49,116 nucleotides of DNA from Candidatus Bathycorpusculum grumuli (GCA_009776805.1 WRNB01000004.1:1-49116), one strand, 5' to 3'; positions 8,633 to 18,125 are shown, counted from the stretch's first letter. The notes: a model not told the origin generated them from the sequence alone. Translations and numbers: made by a program.

Positions 8633-9634
8633 ATGGCGATAACAGTTGTTGTACTTGGCGTTTCCGTACTCGTATTAGCAGTACTATTGGATTTACTCAT
8701 AGGTGATCCTTCACCATGGAAAACATGGAAACGTATCTACAATTTACATCCCACAGTATGGTTAGGTCAATTAACAAAAAAACTTGAACCTTACTTTAAA
8801 ACACGTAACGCTGCTTTAGAAAAATTTAACGGCATAATTCTTGCCCTAATAATAATCGGCATAATAACTATCCCAACTTACTTTGGGCTGCATTACCTCT
8901 ATATTTTATTTGGTATCGCTGGAACCATTGCTTATTTAATTGTGGCATTAATACTTTTCAAATTTACCATATGTATAAAGTTGGAAACTGATGGTGCAAT
9001 TGCAGTGGCAAAAGCCCTTGAAACAAACAATGTTGAAGAAGCAAAAAAATATGCGCATTTTAGCCGTCGTGACTCAACAAATCTCACGGGGCCACAAATC
9101 GGTTCAGCTGTCATAGAGTCTATGGTTGAAAATCTAACCGACTTCAAACTTTCTCCATTCATCTACTATGCATTCTTTGGATTACCAGGAGCAGTAGCTT
9201 TCCGAGCAATAAACACTCTTGACGGAATGGTTGGTTACAAAGACAAAGAACATATTAACACAGGTTGGTTTTCAGCAAACCTTGACAATATAATCAATTA
9301 CATACCTTCACGTTTAACAACAGTACTTATGATTATTTCAGCTGCAATTTTAGGATACGATTACAAAGCTGCTTGGCGAGTTGCTAAACGTGATCATAAA
9401 CGTGTTCAAAGTCGAAATCATGGTTGGCAGATGGCGGCAATTGCAGGAGCACTACATATCCAGTTAGAAAAACCAGGCAGATACACTGTTGGTGACCCCA
9501 TAGAAGTAATTACACCTGATAAAATATTAAAGTCACTAAAAGTGCGCGATTTATCCATTGTACTATGCATACTTATGGTCATACCAGTCATAATTATAAT
9601 TGGACTTTATTTGCCATGGCTTTGGGGCCTCTAA
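8633..9634 (+). CDS. cbiB: Adenosylcobinamide-phosphate synthase CbiB
   Basis: Membrane enzyme that attaches (R)-1-amino-2-propanol phosphate (made by CobD) to adenosylcobyric acid. The 333-aa protein begins with LLDLLIGDPSPWKTW, the family signature near residues 18-32, has HPTVWLGQL shortly after, and a conserved centre with RRDSTNLTGPQIGSAVIES, VENLTDFKLSPFIYYAFFG and RAINTLDGMVGYK. About five hydrophobic segments are visible, including one at the very C-terminus. The gap to cobY is 243 bases with a hairpin, so it may have its own promoter. The cobD partner gene is 16 kb away. Confidence 0.92.
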   Translation: MAITVVVLGVSVLVLAVLLDLLIGDPSPWKTWKRIYNLHPTVWLGQLTKKLEPYFKTRNAALEKFNGIILALIIIGIITIPTYFGLHYLYILFGIAGTIAYLIVALILFKFTICIKLETDGAIAVAKALETNNVEEAKKYAHFSRRDSTNLTGPQIGSAVIESMVENLTDFKLSPFIYYAFFGLPGAVAFRAINTLDGMVGYKDKEHINTGWFSANLDNIINYIPSRLTTVLMIISAAILGYDYKAAWRVAKRDHKRVQSRNHGWQMAAIAGALHIQLEKPGRYTVGDPIEVITPDKILKSLKVRDLSIVLCILMVIPVIIIIGLYLPWLWGL

Positions 9635-9739
9635 TCAATCTTGTGCAAAATAAACTGTTTCAAAATTTAAAAGCTTTTTTCGAAAACTTTAAACATTCTG
9701 TGCCCTGTATTTTCGAATACATGAGGTAAGAAAGAGCAA

Positions 9740-11125
9740 ATGGGACTTTATATAACTCTTGTAAATCCACCTTACCGAACACGAGCTCATCAACATCCAC
9801 CCTTTCCACCGTTAGGTATAGGTTACTTGGCAGCTGTATTGGAAAAAAACAGTTTCAAAGTTGAAATTATTGATTGTCAAGCATCCCGATACACTTATGA
9901 AGATTTTAAACGTGAAATAATTAAACGCAAACCAGATGTTGTGGGTGTAACAGCTCCAACAAGGCTATACAATTCGGCTAAAGAAGTTCTAAAAATCAGC
10001 AAAGAAACTCATCCAGACACAGTAACATTACTTGGTGGTGCGCATGCAACTTTTTGGAACGAAAAAGCACTTCAAGAGTGCCCGCAGCTTGATGTTGTTG
10101 TACGTAAAGAAGGCGAATATACCCTTTTAGATCTTGTTCATCGGTTAGAGGCAGGTAAAGACATTAAAGATGTAGTGGGAACAACACAGCGAAAAGATGA
10201 TGGTTTTATTTTTAATGCTGATAGACCGTTTATTGAAAATTTGGATGAGTTGCCTTTTCCTGCAAGACATCTTTGGGATCTTGATGCTATAAGAAAACAA
10301 GAAGACATGTTTTATTTAATAACTTCACGTGGTTGCACAGCTTGGTGTAACTTTTGTGCAGCAGTTCGCATGTTTGGACGAAGGTACCGTATGAGAAGCA
10401 TTCAAAATGTTGTTGATGAATTAGAATTTTTATGTAAAACATACAATGCAGAAAACTTTACTTTCTGTGATGATGCTTTCACGGTAGATATGAAAAGAAC
10501 AGAAGAGTTATGTGAAGAAATCAATAAGCGTGACTTGAAAATTAAATGGAATATGGGTACTCGTGTTGACAGAGTTAGCAGGGAATTACTTCAGAAAATG
10601 AAAGATGCTGGTTGTGTTTCAATGTGGTGTGGTCTTGAATCTGGCACTCAGGAAGTGTTAAATGATATGCATAAAGGTATTTCAACAGATCAAACAAGAA
10701 AAGCACTAAAATGGGTCAGAGAATTAGGTTTAAAACCAACTCCAAACGTGTTACTTGGTTATCCAGGTGAAACTATGGAGACAGCTTTAAAATCAATAAA
10801 ATTTGCTGAAGAAGTAAGTCCTGATGAAATTGCGTATTATAATATAGCCACTCCATATCCAGGTACACCAATGTACGATGAAGTAATGAAAAACGGTTGG
10901 ATAAGAAACACAAATTTTGATGACTATGATGCTACGCAACCGATTTTTGAAACACCACAACTTAGCATGCAAGATTTACAGGACCTTTACGATTACGCAT
11001 TTAAAAGCTTCTACACTCGTCCAAGCTATGTACTGCGTATGTGGCGTAAAGGCTTTAGCACAGGATATGTAGCGACAAAAAGATACATCTACTTTAAACG
11101 CCGAAAATCGTCTATTAAAAAATAA
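9740..11125 (+). CDS. B12-binding-domain radical SAM protein
   Basis: Class B-like radical SAM enzyme: residues 1-140 form a cobalamin-binding Rossmann domain (VNPPYRTRAHQHPPFPPLGIG, here read in two parts VNPPYRTRAHQ and HPPFPPLGIG; then LLGGAHATF), and residues 190-410 hold the TIM barrel with C199, C203, C206 in CTAWCNFC. The ending is rich in basic residues. Members methylate unactivated carbons or rearrange substrates; the substrate here is unknown. Homologous proteins in archaea include lipid, cofactor and hopanoid methylases, so function cannot be assigned. It follows cbiB by 105 bases with GAGGTAAG about 14 bases before ATG. A cobalamin-dependent enzyme next to cobalamin genes is suggestive only. 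Confidence 0.85.
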   Translation: MGLYITLVNPPYRTRAHQHPPFPPLGIGYLAAVLEKNSFKVEIIDCQASRYTYEDFKREIIKRKPDVVGVTAPTRLYNSAKEVLKISKETHPDTVTLLGGAHATFWNEKALQECPQLDVVVRKEGEYTLLDLVHRLEAGKDIKDVVGTTQRKDDGFIFNADRPFIENLDELPFPARHLWDLDAIRKQEDMFYLITSRGCTAWCNFCAAVRMFGRRYRMRSIQNVVDELEFLCKTYNAENFTFCDDAFTVDMKRTEELCEEINKRDLKIKWNMGTRVDRVSRELLQKMKDAGCVSMWCGLESGTQEVLNDMHKGISTDQTRKALKWVRELGLKPTPNVLLGYPGETMETALKSIKFAEEVSPDEIAYYNIATPYPGTPMYDEVMKNGWIRNTNFDDYDATQPIFETPQLSMQDLQDLYDYAFKSFYTRPSYVLRMWRKGFSTGYVATKRYIYFKRRKSSIKK

Positions 11126-11316
11126 TCAATCTTCTATTTTTTATAGAGTATATACCTAAAATTTTAAAAAATATAATTATGTTGACGTAGTTAGACAAGT
11201 ATAATTGTTGAACCAAAGTTTGCAGAAAAAACGTTTTTCAACATTTTTAGACATAACTATAATTGTGCGTGCCATAACTATTCATAGTCACTTGACAACT
11301 GTTATTTCACTTGTAA
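11126..11316. other. AT-rich spacer after the radical SAM gene
   Basis: No gene is visible. An oligo-T run just after the stop (CTATTTTTTATAG near 11133-11145) could be a terminator. The rest is spacer up to the first end of the inverted-repeat element. Confidence 0.35.
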
Positions 11317-11749
11317 CGTAAATTCCCAGACGAATTATATGCTTATTAACCACGAACACCCACACCCAATACCACCAAAACCCCACACCACAACCTAAAC
11401 AACACCAAAAAACCTCACAACAAACAAAACAAAACAAACACACACAACAAAACATCACCATAAACACAAATACAACCATACCAAACTATTCATCAACCCA
11501 TCAAAACCCTTCTCAACACAAACACAAACCGAATACTCCCCCAAAAACTACACCCACACTAACAACCGCTAATCATTAGTCAAAAAACAAACAAACCCCG
11601 CATATAATATTCGCTGTTATCTATATGCTTGTTAGTGTTGTGAGTTGTGGTGTTTTATTTGTGTGTTTTTTGCATTTTATATAAATAACGTTTATTTTTG
11701 TATTAAAAATTCAAAATTTACAAGCACGTAAATTTCTGGGAATTTACGT
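11317..11749. mobile_element. 433-base element with perfect 16-bp terminal inverted repeats
   Basis: AACGTAAATTCCCAGA at 11317-11332 is repeated as its exact reverse complement at 11734-11749. The right end is itself a hairpin (ACGTAAATT, loop TCTGGG, AATTTACGT). The left two-thirds is A/C-rich and the following stretch is T/G-rich, and the interior has no reading frame that looks like a protein. TATATGCTT with a similar flank occurs twice inside. A clear target duplication is not seen. It abuts the 5'-truncated AbiEi-like pseudogene, so it may have inserted into it. MITE-like is my best call. Confidence 0.45.
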
Positions 11750-12270
11750 TGTAAATTCAGCCTTAACAGTTTTGCACATCCCAACACACAAACACCTAAT
11801 ACGCTATTCCAAGAAATATTCTACATAAAAACCCTAAACGAAAAACACCTAGAAAAAACAAAATACACCCACCTAGAACTCACAACAAAAAGCCTACAAA
11901 CAAAAGGCATAAAAAACTGGTACTTTAGCCACTACACAGCACTAAAACTAAACAACCAAACCCACGAATACTACACCCTAAACTACATCACCAACAACAA
12001 AATACAACAAACAAAACCAACAAAAATAACCGACCACAAATTCAAATTCCTAAAACTAAAAAACTCCCTCCTAAACTTTGACTAATACACAAAAACACCA
12101 TACCCCGAAAAAACCATACTACATCTACACATAACACTACAACAGCATAAAAAAAGACAAAATACGCACCAACATAAACGACTAGACAACCAACCTATCC
12201 ACCACCAAACTAATAAAATACACCAAAAATTACCCAAAAAACAGTCCAAAAAATTGCACACAAACTAACA
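11734..12270 (+). pseudogene. Decayed AbiEi-like antitoxin/regulator
   Basis: A frame open from the repeat end reads through NTLFQEIFYIKTLNEKHLEK, YTHLELTTKSLQTKGIKNW, YFSHYTALKLNNQTHEYY and HKFKFLKLKNSLLNFD, then TAA at 12082-12084. The GIKNWYF...TALKLNN...THE order is that of archaeal AbiEi-type proteins. Past the stop, PEKTIL continues in frame, then the reading shifts to KKDKIRTNIND, a stop, and LSTTKLIKYTKNYPK, again as in the family. So one internal stop, a frameshift and a missing N-terminus make it non-functional. No AbiEii nucleotidyltransferase partner is visible downstream. Family naming is from memory and could be off. Confidence 0.5.
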
Positions 12271-12543
12271 ACAAACAATCAACAAATGATTGCATAAAAA
12301 AATTTATTGCAACAACCACAGAACAAACTCTATAAAAGATCCTGCCTTTAATTTACCTATATATTAGTCCAATCAATACTTGGTCAAAACAACCGTTGAA
12401 CAAACTGGACTTAACTCAAACCACTAAAAGAACAAAACACAACACCAAAATAAAAGAATACCACCAAAAACCAACAAAAGAAAAAAAGAAATAACAAAAT
12501 ACGTTGAGTAAACATAAGAAAAACCAAATGCCACACAGCACTT
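12271..12543. other. A/C-rich spacer
   Basis: Low-complexity, strand-skewed DNA with almost no G. A TATA-like TTTACCTATATATTAG lies near 12352. The stretch just before 12544 may hold the lost zinc-finger end of the IS1-like transposase, but I cannot demonstrate it. Confidence 0.3.
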
Positions 12544-13104
12544 ATGAACCAAAACGACAACATAGAAAAAATATTTTCTCAAAAAAACAACACAAACGAC
12601 AACAGAATTCGCGATATTTCACGAGATTTAAACACAAGTACCAACACTGTGATAACAGCTTTAAAAAAACAAAAAAACACCAAAACAAACCTCAACCAAA
12701 AGTACATAAATTTCAACAACCCACTAAAAATACGACTATAAATGGATGAAATATGAAGCAGAGTTTACTACAAAAAAACACCATGTTAGCGGTAACATGT
12801 AATAAACCATGGCACCAGAAAAATTATAGCACCTATTTTTTGCACACGAAAAAGCGAAATTTTACGAAAACTCTGAACCCTGATAAAAAGGTTAAAACTA
12901 GATATAACAGCAATATTTTTTGACGATAATTTTTCCTACCAAAAAATCATGCAGAAAAATATTTTATACACAGATGAACGAAATACACAATATATTGAAC
13001 ATAAACATTTGACATTTCGCACAAAAATGAAACGTTTAGCACGCAAAAATAATTGTTATTCTAAGTCTTTGGAGATGCATAAGATTTTGTTTGGTTTGTT
13101 ATAA
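12544..13104 (+). pseudogene. IS1-family transposase relic, copy A
   Basis: A single frame carries recognisable IS1 transposase from the InsA-like helix-turn-helix (RDISRDLNTSTNTVITALKK), through NQKYINFNNPLKIRL and MDEI, VINHGTRKIIA, to the InsB C-terminus (NTQYIEHKHLTFRTKMKR, LARKNNCYSKSLEMHKI). It contains five in-frame stop codons but no net frameshift before the end; at least two stops fall where the family has tryptophan. The right end continues to a GTTTTAAAACATGACCC near 13127-13144 that recurs at the other relics and may be the old terminal repeat. Not functional. Confidence 0.7.
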
Positions 13105-13211
13105 ATATTTTGGAATTCAACCGTGAACTGTTTTAAAACATGACCCAAAAATAACCCCTCACAGGACAATATTTTAAAGCCTGTATAGCCGTATTGTGTT
13201 TGATGATTTTT

Positions 13212-13421
13212 ATGTCTAAAAACGTTCTTATTACAGACGAAGATAGAGCATTATTGGTAAAAATATCTGGTCTACTTGAGGAGTTAACTGAAACTTTTAG
13301 CATACTTGAAGATAAAGAAACTATGGATGGATTAAAAGAAGCTGAAGATGATGCCAAAGCGGGCAAAGTTCGCGATTATAGAGATTTTATTGAAGAGCTG
13401 AAACAAACTGATGAAATATAA
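13212..13421 (+). CDS. RelB-like antitoxin
   Basis: A 69-aa acidic protein (from ATG 13212) that overlaps the RelE-like toxin remnant by 11 bases, the classic layout of a type II toxin-antitoxin pair. The N-terminus (SKNVLITDEDRALLVKI) would be the regulatory part and the C-terminal half (DGLKEAEDDAKAGKVRDYRD) the charged toxin-neutralising helix: the EAxxDAxAGKV pattern is common in archaeal antitoxins. Starts at TTG 13194 or ATG 13203 are possible; none has a strong ribosome site. The gene is open while its partner is broken, so it may be an orphan antitoxin. Confidence 0.6.
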   Translation: MSKNVLITDEDRALLVKISGLLEELTETFSILEDKETMDGLKEAEDDAKAGKVRDYRDFIEELKQTDEI

Positions 13422-13661
13422 ACTACAAGTCACATCAGTTTTTGAGAAAACTTTTTGCACATATGATAAACATACAAAGCAGAAAATTAATTTAGCCATA
13501 ATGTTACTTGAAGATAATCCCTATGTTGGAAAGTCTTTACGGGGAAATCTTGATGCCGTTGGTCAATTAGAATTGGCACCTATCGTGTTATTTACATGAT
13601 AAATAAAACTGAAAAAATAGTTCTTCTCTATGACGTTGGACACAGGAAAAAAATTTACTAA
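13411..13661 (+). pseudogene. RelE-family toxin with a one-base frameshift
   Basis: The first 51 codons read as RelE (MKYKLQVTSVFEKTF, NPYVGKSLRGNL). The frame then runs into a premature TGA at 13597-13599, but in the next frame the missing C-terminus continues exactly: RIGTYRVIYMINKTEK, IVLLYDVGHRKKIY, then TAA 13659-13661. The switch lies near 13566-13571 (GGTCAATTAGAATT); restoring one base there rebuilds a normal toxin of about 83 aa with the conserved R, Y and DVGHRKKIY end. It is therefore an inactivated mRNA interferase, or less likely a recoded one. Confidence 0.7.
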
Positions 13662-13865
13662 CTAACATGTGTTTTGTTGAGTTTGGGTATGTGTAGCCGC
13701 TTTTTTTACGTACAAGTATGGTTGTTAATTGTTTAATAGACCAAGCTCTACAGTGCTCAAACATATATTATCCAAACTTTAAGAACGTGTATTCAATAAC
13801 TTAACAATTACACTACAAACCTCACAAAACCCATAAAACACAACACAACAACCTACAAAATAATA

Positions 13866-14008
13866 GTACGTGTTTAGCTCTTAGTGAAAAAAGGGCTTTT
13901 CCTCGCTCGATTTAAGTCAAGATTTAAATTTTCACGCTATTTTTGATCAGCAAATATAGCAACATACACATGTTTATATATGCATGTTCACGTGAGCTAA
14001 ACACATAC
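13866..14008. repeat. 143-base element with 15-bp inverted ends
   Basis: GTACGTGTTTAGCTC at 13866-13880 and GAGCTAAACACATAC at 13994-14008 are inverted copies with one mismatch. The left end leads into a hairpin (AGCTCTT, loop, AAGGGCT) followed by TTTTCC, which recurs at 23347-23371 after another gene. The right end abuts IS1 relic B. It could be a small non-autonomous element or two 3'-end signals for the convergent genes at 13661 and 14386. Confidence 0.45.
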
Positions 14009-14308
14009 CAAAAAAGCGAAATTTTACGAAAACTCTGAACCCTGATAAAAAATTTAAAAATAGATTATAACTACAACATTTTCAGATAACAATTTTACCT
14101 ACCAAAAAATCACGCAGAAAAATATTTTATACACAGATAAACGAAATACACAACACATTGAACACAAACATTTGACATTTCGTACAAGGTTGAAGCATTT
14201 GGCTCGCAAGACTATTTGTTATTCTAGTCTTTGAAGATGCATAAAATTTTGTTTGTTTGCTCATAAATGTGTTAGAGTTTGGAAATAAACTAGTTTAAAG
14301 CATGACCT
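14009..14308 (+). pseudogene. IS1-family transposase relic, copy B (3' half only)
   Basis: Matches copy A from AAAAAAGCGAAATTTTACG to the terminal TTTAAAGCATGACC near 14296-14309 in near-collinear DNA. Only the InsB-like half is present and it is broken by stops and small indels: SEILRKL, then EHKHLTFRT-like and CYS remnants can be followed. The 5' half is replaced at about 14008 by the inverted-end element. Confidence 0.6.
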
Positions 14309-14385
14309 ACACTTTATGAAATTTTAAGATACATACTTGAAAATAAGTTTTTAAAATAAATATAAAAAAGAAAAAGAGGTGGGTT

Positions 14386-15072
14386 TTAATATTGTTTTCT
14401 TGCTGTTATACCATACCAAGACATAACTTTTGCAAGTATTGGCACAATTATACCTAAAGCAAGACATGGTACAAAGGAAATAAAGAGCGCATACCCTAAA
14501 TCCCCAGCCCACATATCAACAGACATTTGTCTTGATGGCGTTAAGGCATATTGATTGTTCATGAAAAGCTGCAGTATCGTAGTTGTCAGTGATGCAGTTA
14601 AGCTTGCTCCAAGCATTCGTTTAAAGTTTAGTGACCCATTAGCTAACGCGCCTGCCATGTAACCTATAAGTATTGCATTTACTAGATAGAAAAGCATAGC
14701 CATATCTCCGAAGAAATTGTAAGGATGAGCCACTTCTGAACCGTACAATATAGCATATGACATATATTTTGCAGTAGAATTACCTGCTACTATCACATAG
14801 TACGCTCCACCCATAATGAAGCCTGCCGCGCCACCTGCCCATTTATTCCACACAAGACCAAGAACTAGGGGTATACCTAGCACGATCATTTGTGCAAATC
14901 CTTGTGTTAGAATTACAGCAATTGTCACACCGAGACCTTGATCAGCACCAAATATATGATAATCACCAGTTGGGTTAACATAGACTGCGAGAACGAATAT
15001 GAGTAACGCTAGAATCATTGGTATAATAAAGCCGTTGATAATATCTGCTAGTTTAAATCTTTCTGGTTCCAA
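14386..15072 (-). CDS. Six-helix membrane protein of unknown function
   Basis: A 228-aa protein with about six hydrophobic segments (roughly 11-32, 46-75, 79-96, 121-144, 153-171 and 191-216) and glycine-rich helix contacts such as WAGGAAGFIMGGAYY. The N-terminus is short and charged and probably cytoplasmic. No transporter signature, binding-protein partner or ATPase lies beside it. The start is TTG with GTGGA about 9 bases ahead. It might be a substrate-binding membrane subunit of an ECF-like transporter, but nothing in the sequence proves that; I do not recognise the family. Confidence 0.6.
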   Translation of the reverse strand: MEPERFKLADIINGFIIPMILALLIFVLAVYVNPTGDYHIFGADQGLGVTIAVILTQGFAQMIVLGIPLVLGLVWNKWAGGAAGFIMGGAYYVIVAGNSTAKYMSYAILYGSEVAHPYNFFGDMAMLFYLVNAILIGYMAGALANGSLNFKRMLGASLTASLTTTILQLFMNNQYALTPSRQMSVDMWAGDLGYALFISFVPCLALGIIVPILAKVMSWYGITARKQY

Positions 15073-15200
15073 AGTTTTTCCACATTCTTTGATGTTACTT
15101 TAAGAAATACTATCGTTTAGACAAGCTAATAAAGATAATCCTTCCAGATTGTTTGAGACAGTAAAATAACATACAAAAACAGGGTTAAATTAACAGTTGA

Positions 15201-16748
15201 CTAATTTTTAGAGCAGAAAACAGTGCCGCCGATAACAGCAAAACATACAAAAACACTACTTACTTCACCAATCGTCTCAGACACAGGATTATTTGATAAA
15301 ACAATTAAATCAGCCAGTTTACCCTGTTCAATAGATCCTTTATCAACAAATTCTAAAGCTGCCTGTGCAGCAAACACAGTATACATTTGCAAAGCCTCAT
15401 AAACAGACACTTTTTGTGTGTCTCCACGCTTAACTGCCGCTTCAACGCCAAACAACGGGTTAAGAGGTTCCATTGGACAATCAGATCCTGCAGAAACCAA
15501 AATACCACAATCAAGCATTTTTTTAACAGGAAACAACCAGCACATGCGTTTTTCACCTAAACGTTTCTCTGCTGACCAAAACAAAAACTCGGAAGCAACC
15601 ACACAAGGCTGTATCGACACAGAAATCTCCAATTTTTTTATGCATTGTATTAACTGCGAGTTTAAAACGGCAGCTTGTTCTATGCGTGGACGCGGAACAT
15701 TAGGATTTCTATTGAGTTGCTGTATTGTATTCACTGCTTCCTGTATTGCTTTATCTCCAACTGCGTGAATAACAAGTTGTAAACCAGCTTGTTGAATCTT
15801 ATCGGCAAGCAAGACCATTTCATTTTGTTGACAAAGCAAACTTCCTTTAACACTCAAACTATCACTATAAGGTTCAAATAATGCGGCCGTTCTGGACGAT
15901 AAATATCCATCAGCAAAAATTACTGCCCCGCCAAATTTGAAATAATCATTTTCAAGATGTTTTAGTTTTTGCAGAGCTAAATCAAGTAACTGTGACGACA
16001 CAATTAAGTAAACTCTTAGGAGCATAGAATTATTTTCAACCAGTTTTTGAATTACTGATATTTCTGCTTCTGAGAGTACAATCCAGTGGACATTTGTTAT
16101 ACCTGTTTGAACAAACTGTTTCAACGCTAACTCTGTAGCGTCATAGAGTTCTTGTAACGTAGGTTCAGGAATAAGGTTCCAAACAAAATTTGTTGCTTGA
16201 TCACGTAAAACTCCAGTAATCTCGCCAGTTGAATTTTTTTCGATGCCAGAATCATTTTGTTGATATATATTAGCGGCTACAAGTGCTTTACTATTAACAA
16301 CACATACTTGTCCCGATTTGCAATAAATTACAACTGGATTATCAGGTGATACCACATCTAAATCGTGATATGATGGCAAATGTCCCTCTAAAAGACCAGT
16401 AGAATCTAATGCTCTGCCTAAAACCCATTTATTTGTACCAACCTGTTTTATATATTCAGTTAATTTGGTTTGGATTTCTTTAATTGAAGATACTTTTTCA
16501 AGGTTCAGCCAAGTTAATAGTCTACCGTAGTCAGTAACATGAGCGTGAGTATCAATAAATCCAGGTAAAACTGTTTTTCCGCCAAGATAGATTATGTGTG
16601 TTTTTTCGTCAATGTAGTGTTTAGTTTTTTGGTTGCTACCCACATAGGCTATTTTACCGTTTTTAACAGCAATTGCTTGTGCTGATGGCATTTTAGGATT
16701 CATGGTTATGATGTTTCCATCAAGTAAAACCAAATCTGCAGATGTCAT
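15201..16748 (-). CDS. Amidohydrolase of the YtcJ/Amidohydro_3 family
   Basis: Metal-dependent hydrolase of the amidohydrolase superfamily, 515 aa, cytoplasmic. The sequence begins with ADLVLLDGNIITM and AIAVKNGKIAYVGSN, the family's beta-sandwich, then LPGFIDTHAHVTDYG with the HxH metal pair (about 67-69). Later metal-site histidines are LVIHAVGDKAI and the acidic VSAGSDCPMEPLNP near the C-terminal barrel. Family members hydrolyse amides and formamides with varied substrates, so a specific substrate cannot be given. Start ATG 16748 has GGAG about 10 bases upstream. It is divergent from the radical SAM gene at 16893. Confidence 0.88.
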   Translation of the reverse strand: MTSADLVLLDGNIITMNPKMPSAQAIAVKNGKIAYVGSNQKTKHYIDEKTHIIYLGGKTVLPGFIDTHAHVTDYGRLLTWLNLEKVSSIKEIQTKLTEYIKQVGTNKWVLGRALDSTGLLEGHLPSYHDLDVVSPDNPVVIYCKSGQVCVVNSKALVAANIYQQNDSGIEKNSTGEITGVLRDQATNFVWNLIPEPTLQELYDATELALKQFVQTGITNVHWIVLSEAEISVIQKLVENNSMLLRVYLIVSSQLLDLALQKLKHLENDYFKFGGAVIFADGYLSSRTAALFEPYSDSLSVKGSLLCQQNEMVLLADKIQQAGLQLVIHAVGDKAIQEAVNTIQQLNRNPNVPRPRIEQAAVLNSQLIQCIKKLEISVSIQPCVVASEFLFWSAEKRLGEKRMCWLFPVKKMLDCGILVSAGSDCPMEPLNPLFGVEAAVKRGDTQKVSVYEALQMYTVFAAQAALEFVDKGSIEQGKLADLIVLSNNPVSETIGEVSSVFVCFAVIGGTVFCSKN

Positions 16749-16892
16749 GCAACTATATCTCCAATATTATGTTATTTTATTTGTTTATTGCTTATCAACT
16801 TGAGCTTTTTAAGAGCTGTGTTTTCACAAAATCTTTTTTAGGGACAGATTTCTAGGTAGGGTTATTAAATATATTCTGAAGGATGGTTTTGG

Positions 16893-17996
16893 ATGGTAAA
16901 AAAGGGTCCTTTAATGATGACCTCTTGGAGAACTACAGGTGCATGTAATGCACGTTGTAGGTACTGTAATGTAGATGCCACAGGTAAAAAGGCTGATAGA
17001 GAATTGACAACTCAAGAAGCATTAGCTTTGGTTGATAAAGTTTATGATTTTGGCGTTAGCTGGTTTGGTCTTAAAGGTGGCGAGCCGCTTATGCGAAAAG
17101 ATATTTTTGAAATAGTTAGTTACGCAAAAAGTAAAGGACTTAATGTATGTCTTTTAACTAATGGTTGTTTTGTTGAGGGGGAAATATATGAGAAGCTTGT
17201 TGAAAATCAAGTGTGGGGTTCTGTAAGTATTGATGGTCCAGAAGAAATTAATGATCAACTTCGAGGTCAAGGTTCATACCGGAAAGCTTTAGCGGCTATT
17301 GAGAAACTCTCAGCAGGAAAAATTCTTAATGGTCTTGCTGCTGCAATAACGTCGGTAAATTTCAACTATTTAGATCATGTATGTGAATTAGCTGAGAAGT
17401 ATCATGCTAATTTTGTTTGGTTTAATCATTTGGTGCCTAGTGGTCGGGCGAAAGATCAAACAGAAGATTTGAGTCCAACGCCAGAACAGTTAGAAATGGC
17501 TTTAAACAAAATTTGGGATTTGTCAGTTAAATATGAAGGTAAGTTTGATATACATGTGCACTGTCCCCATTTTGCAAGAGTTGTGAAACAGCGTAACATA
17601 CCTAACTTTGATGAATGGTATGAACATAAATTTCATGGTAAATGTACTTATTTTGCGTTCGGCGGTTACATAAGTATCATTGAAAATGGTAATCTGATTC
17701 CCTGTTTTTACACAGATTTGCGTCCAATGGAGCCTATGAATATAGGAAACATTCGTGATAGTAAATCTCTGTTGGATGTTTGGGAAGAGATGAAAAATTC
17801 GCCGTACTATAGTAGTTTTCGAGATAGAAGCATTCTCAAAGGTAAATGTGGTGTTTGTGAATATATAGAAATTTGTGGTGGTTGTAGAAATCGAGCATAT
17901 GCTTTAACAGGCGATATTTACGGTCAAGACGCTGCATGCGCATATGTGCCTCAAGCTATGCGTGAAAAACAAAACACGACTCAAAAAAGTCAATAG
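16893..17996 (+). CDS. Radical SAM/SPASM protein, AhbC/AhbD-like
   Basis: A 367-aa radical SAM enzyme: C18, C22 and C25 in CNARCRYC bind the SAM cluster, FGLKGGEPL follows as the GGEP SAM-binding motif, and the C-terminal SPASM part has CTYFAFGG, IPCFYTD and CGVCEYIEICGGCRNRA for auxiliary clusters. The order and the final CGGCRNRAYALTGD resemble heme-synthesis AhbC/AhbD and other archaeal SPASM proteins, so a role in tetrapyrrole or peptide modification is possible but unproven. No siroheme or heme genes are nearby. Start ATG 16893 has GAAGG about 13 bases upstream; a second candidate is ATG 16914. A T-rich terminator follows. Confidence 0.85.
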   Translation: MVKKGPLMMTSWRTTGACNARCRYCNVDATGKKADRELTTQEALALVDKVYDFGVSWFGLKGGEPLMRKDIFEIVSYAKSKGLNVCLLTNGCFVEGEIYEKLVENQVWGSVSIDGPEEINDQLRGQGSYRKALAAIEKLSAGKILNGLAAAITSVNFNYLDHVCELAEKYHANFVWFNHLVPSGRAKDQTEDLSPTPEQLEMALNKIWDLSVKYEGKFDIHVHCPHFARVVKQRNIPNFDEWYEHKFHGKCTYFAFGGYISIIENGNLIPCFYTDLRPMEPMNIGNIRDSKSLLDVWEEMKNSPYYSSFRDRSILKGKCGVCEYIEICGGCRNRAYALTGDIYGQDAACAYVPQAMREKQNTTQKSQ

Positions 17997-18014
17997 ACTT
18001 TTTCCTTTTTTATT
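17997..18014 (+). terminator. Oligo-T terminator after the SPASM gene
   Basis: ACTTTTTCCTTTTTTATTT directly after TAG 17994-17996 fits the poly-U signal of archaeal termination; no hairpin is needed. Confidence 0.5.
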
Positions 18015-18125
18015 TAAAGTTTACAAAAACATCCATTTTTCAACAACATCAGCCATCAATGAAAAAATAGACATTATTCGTAGAAAACGTTTTATTCCTA
18101 AATTCACTATTTATAGTGAGTTTCA

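Larger units (their letters stand above)
13662..14385. other. Gap between toxin remnant and membrane protein gene
   Basis: Holds the inverted-end element and IS1 relic B, listed separately. 13662-13865 is AT-rich with an A/C-rich patch at 13800-13860 and nothing recognisable. Confidence 0.4.

Noticed and set aside
11288-11479. 63-codon minus-strand reading frame, very rich in F, C, V, W
   Set aside because: It is the complement of A/C-rich low-complexity DNA inside the TIR element; composition is not that of a protein and it has no ribosome site.
12504-12749. 81-codon frame in another frame of IS1 relic A
   Set aside because: The overlapping frame from 12544 carries the IS1 transposase match; this one is only a Lys/Gln/His-rich shadow of A-rich DNA.
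15418-15768. 116-codon plus-strand frame inside the amidohydrolase gene
   Set aside because: Antisense shadow of a well-supported enzyme with metal-site motifs.
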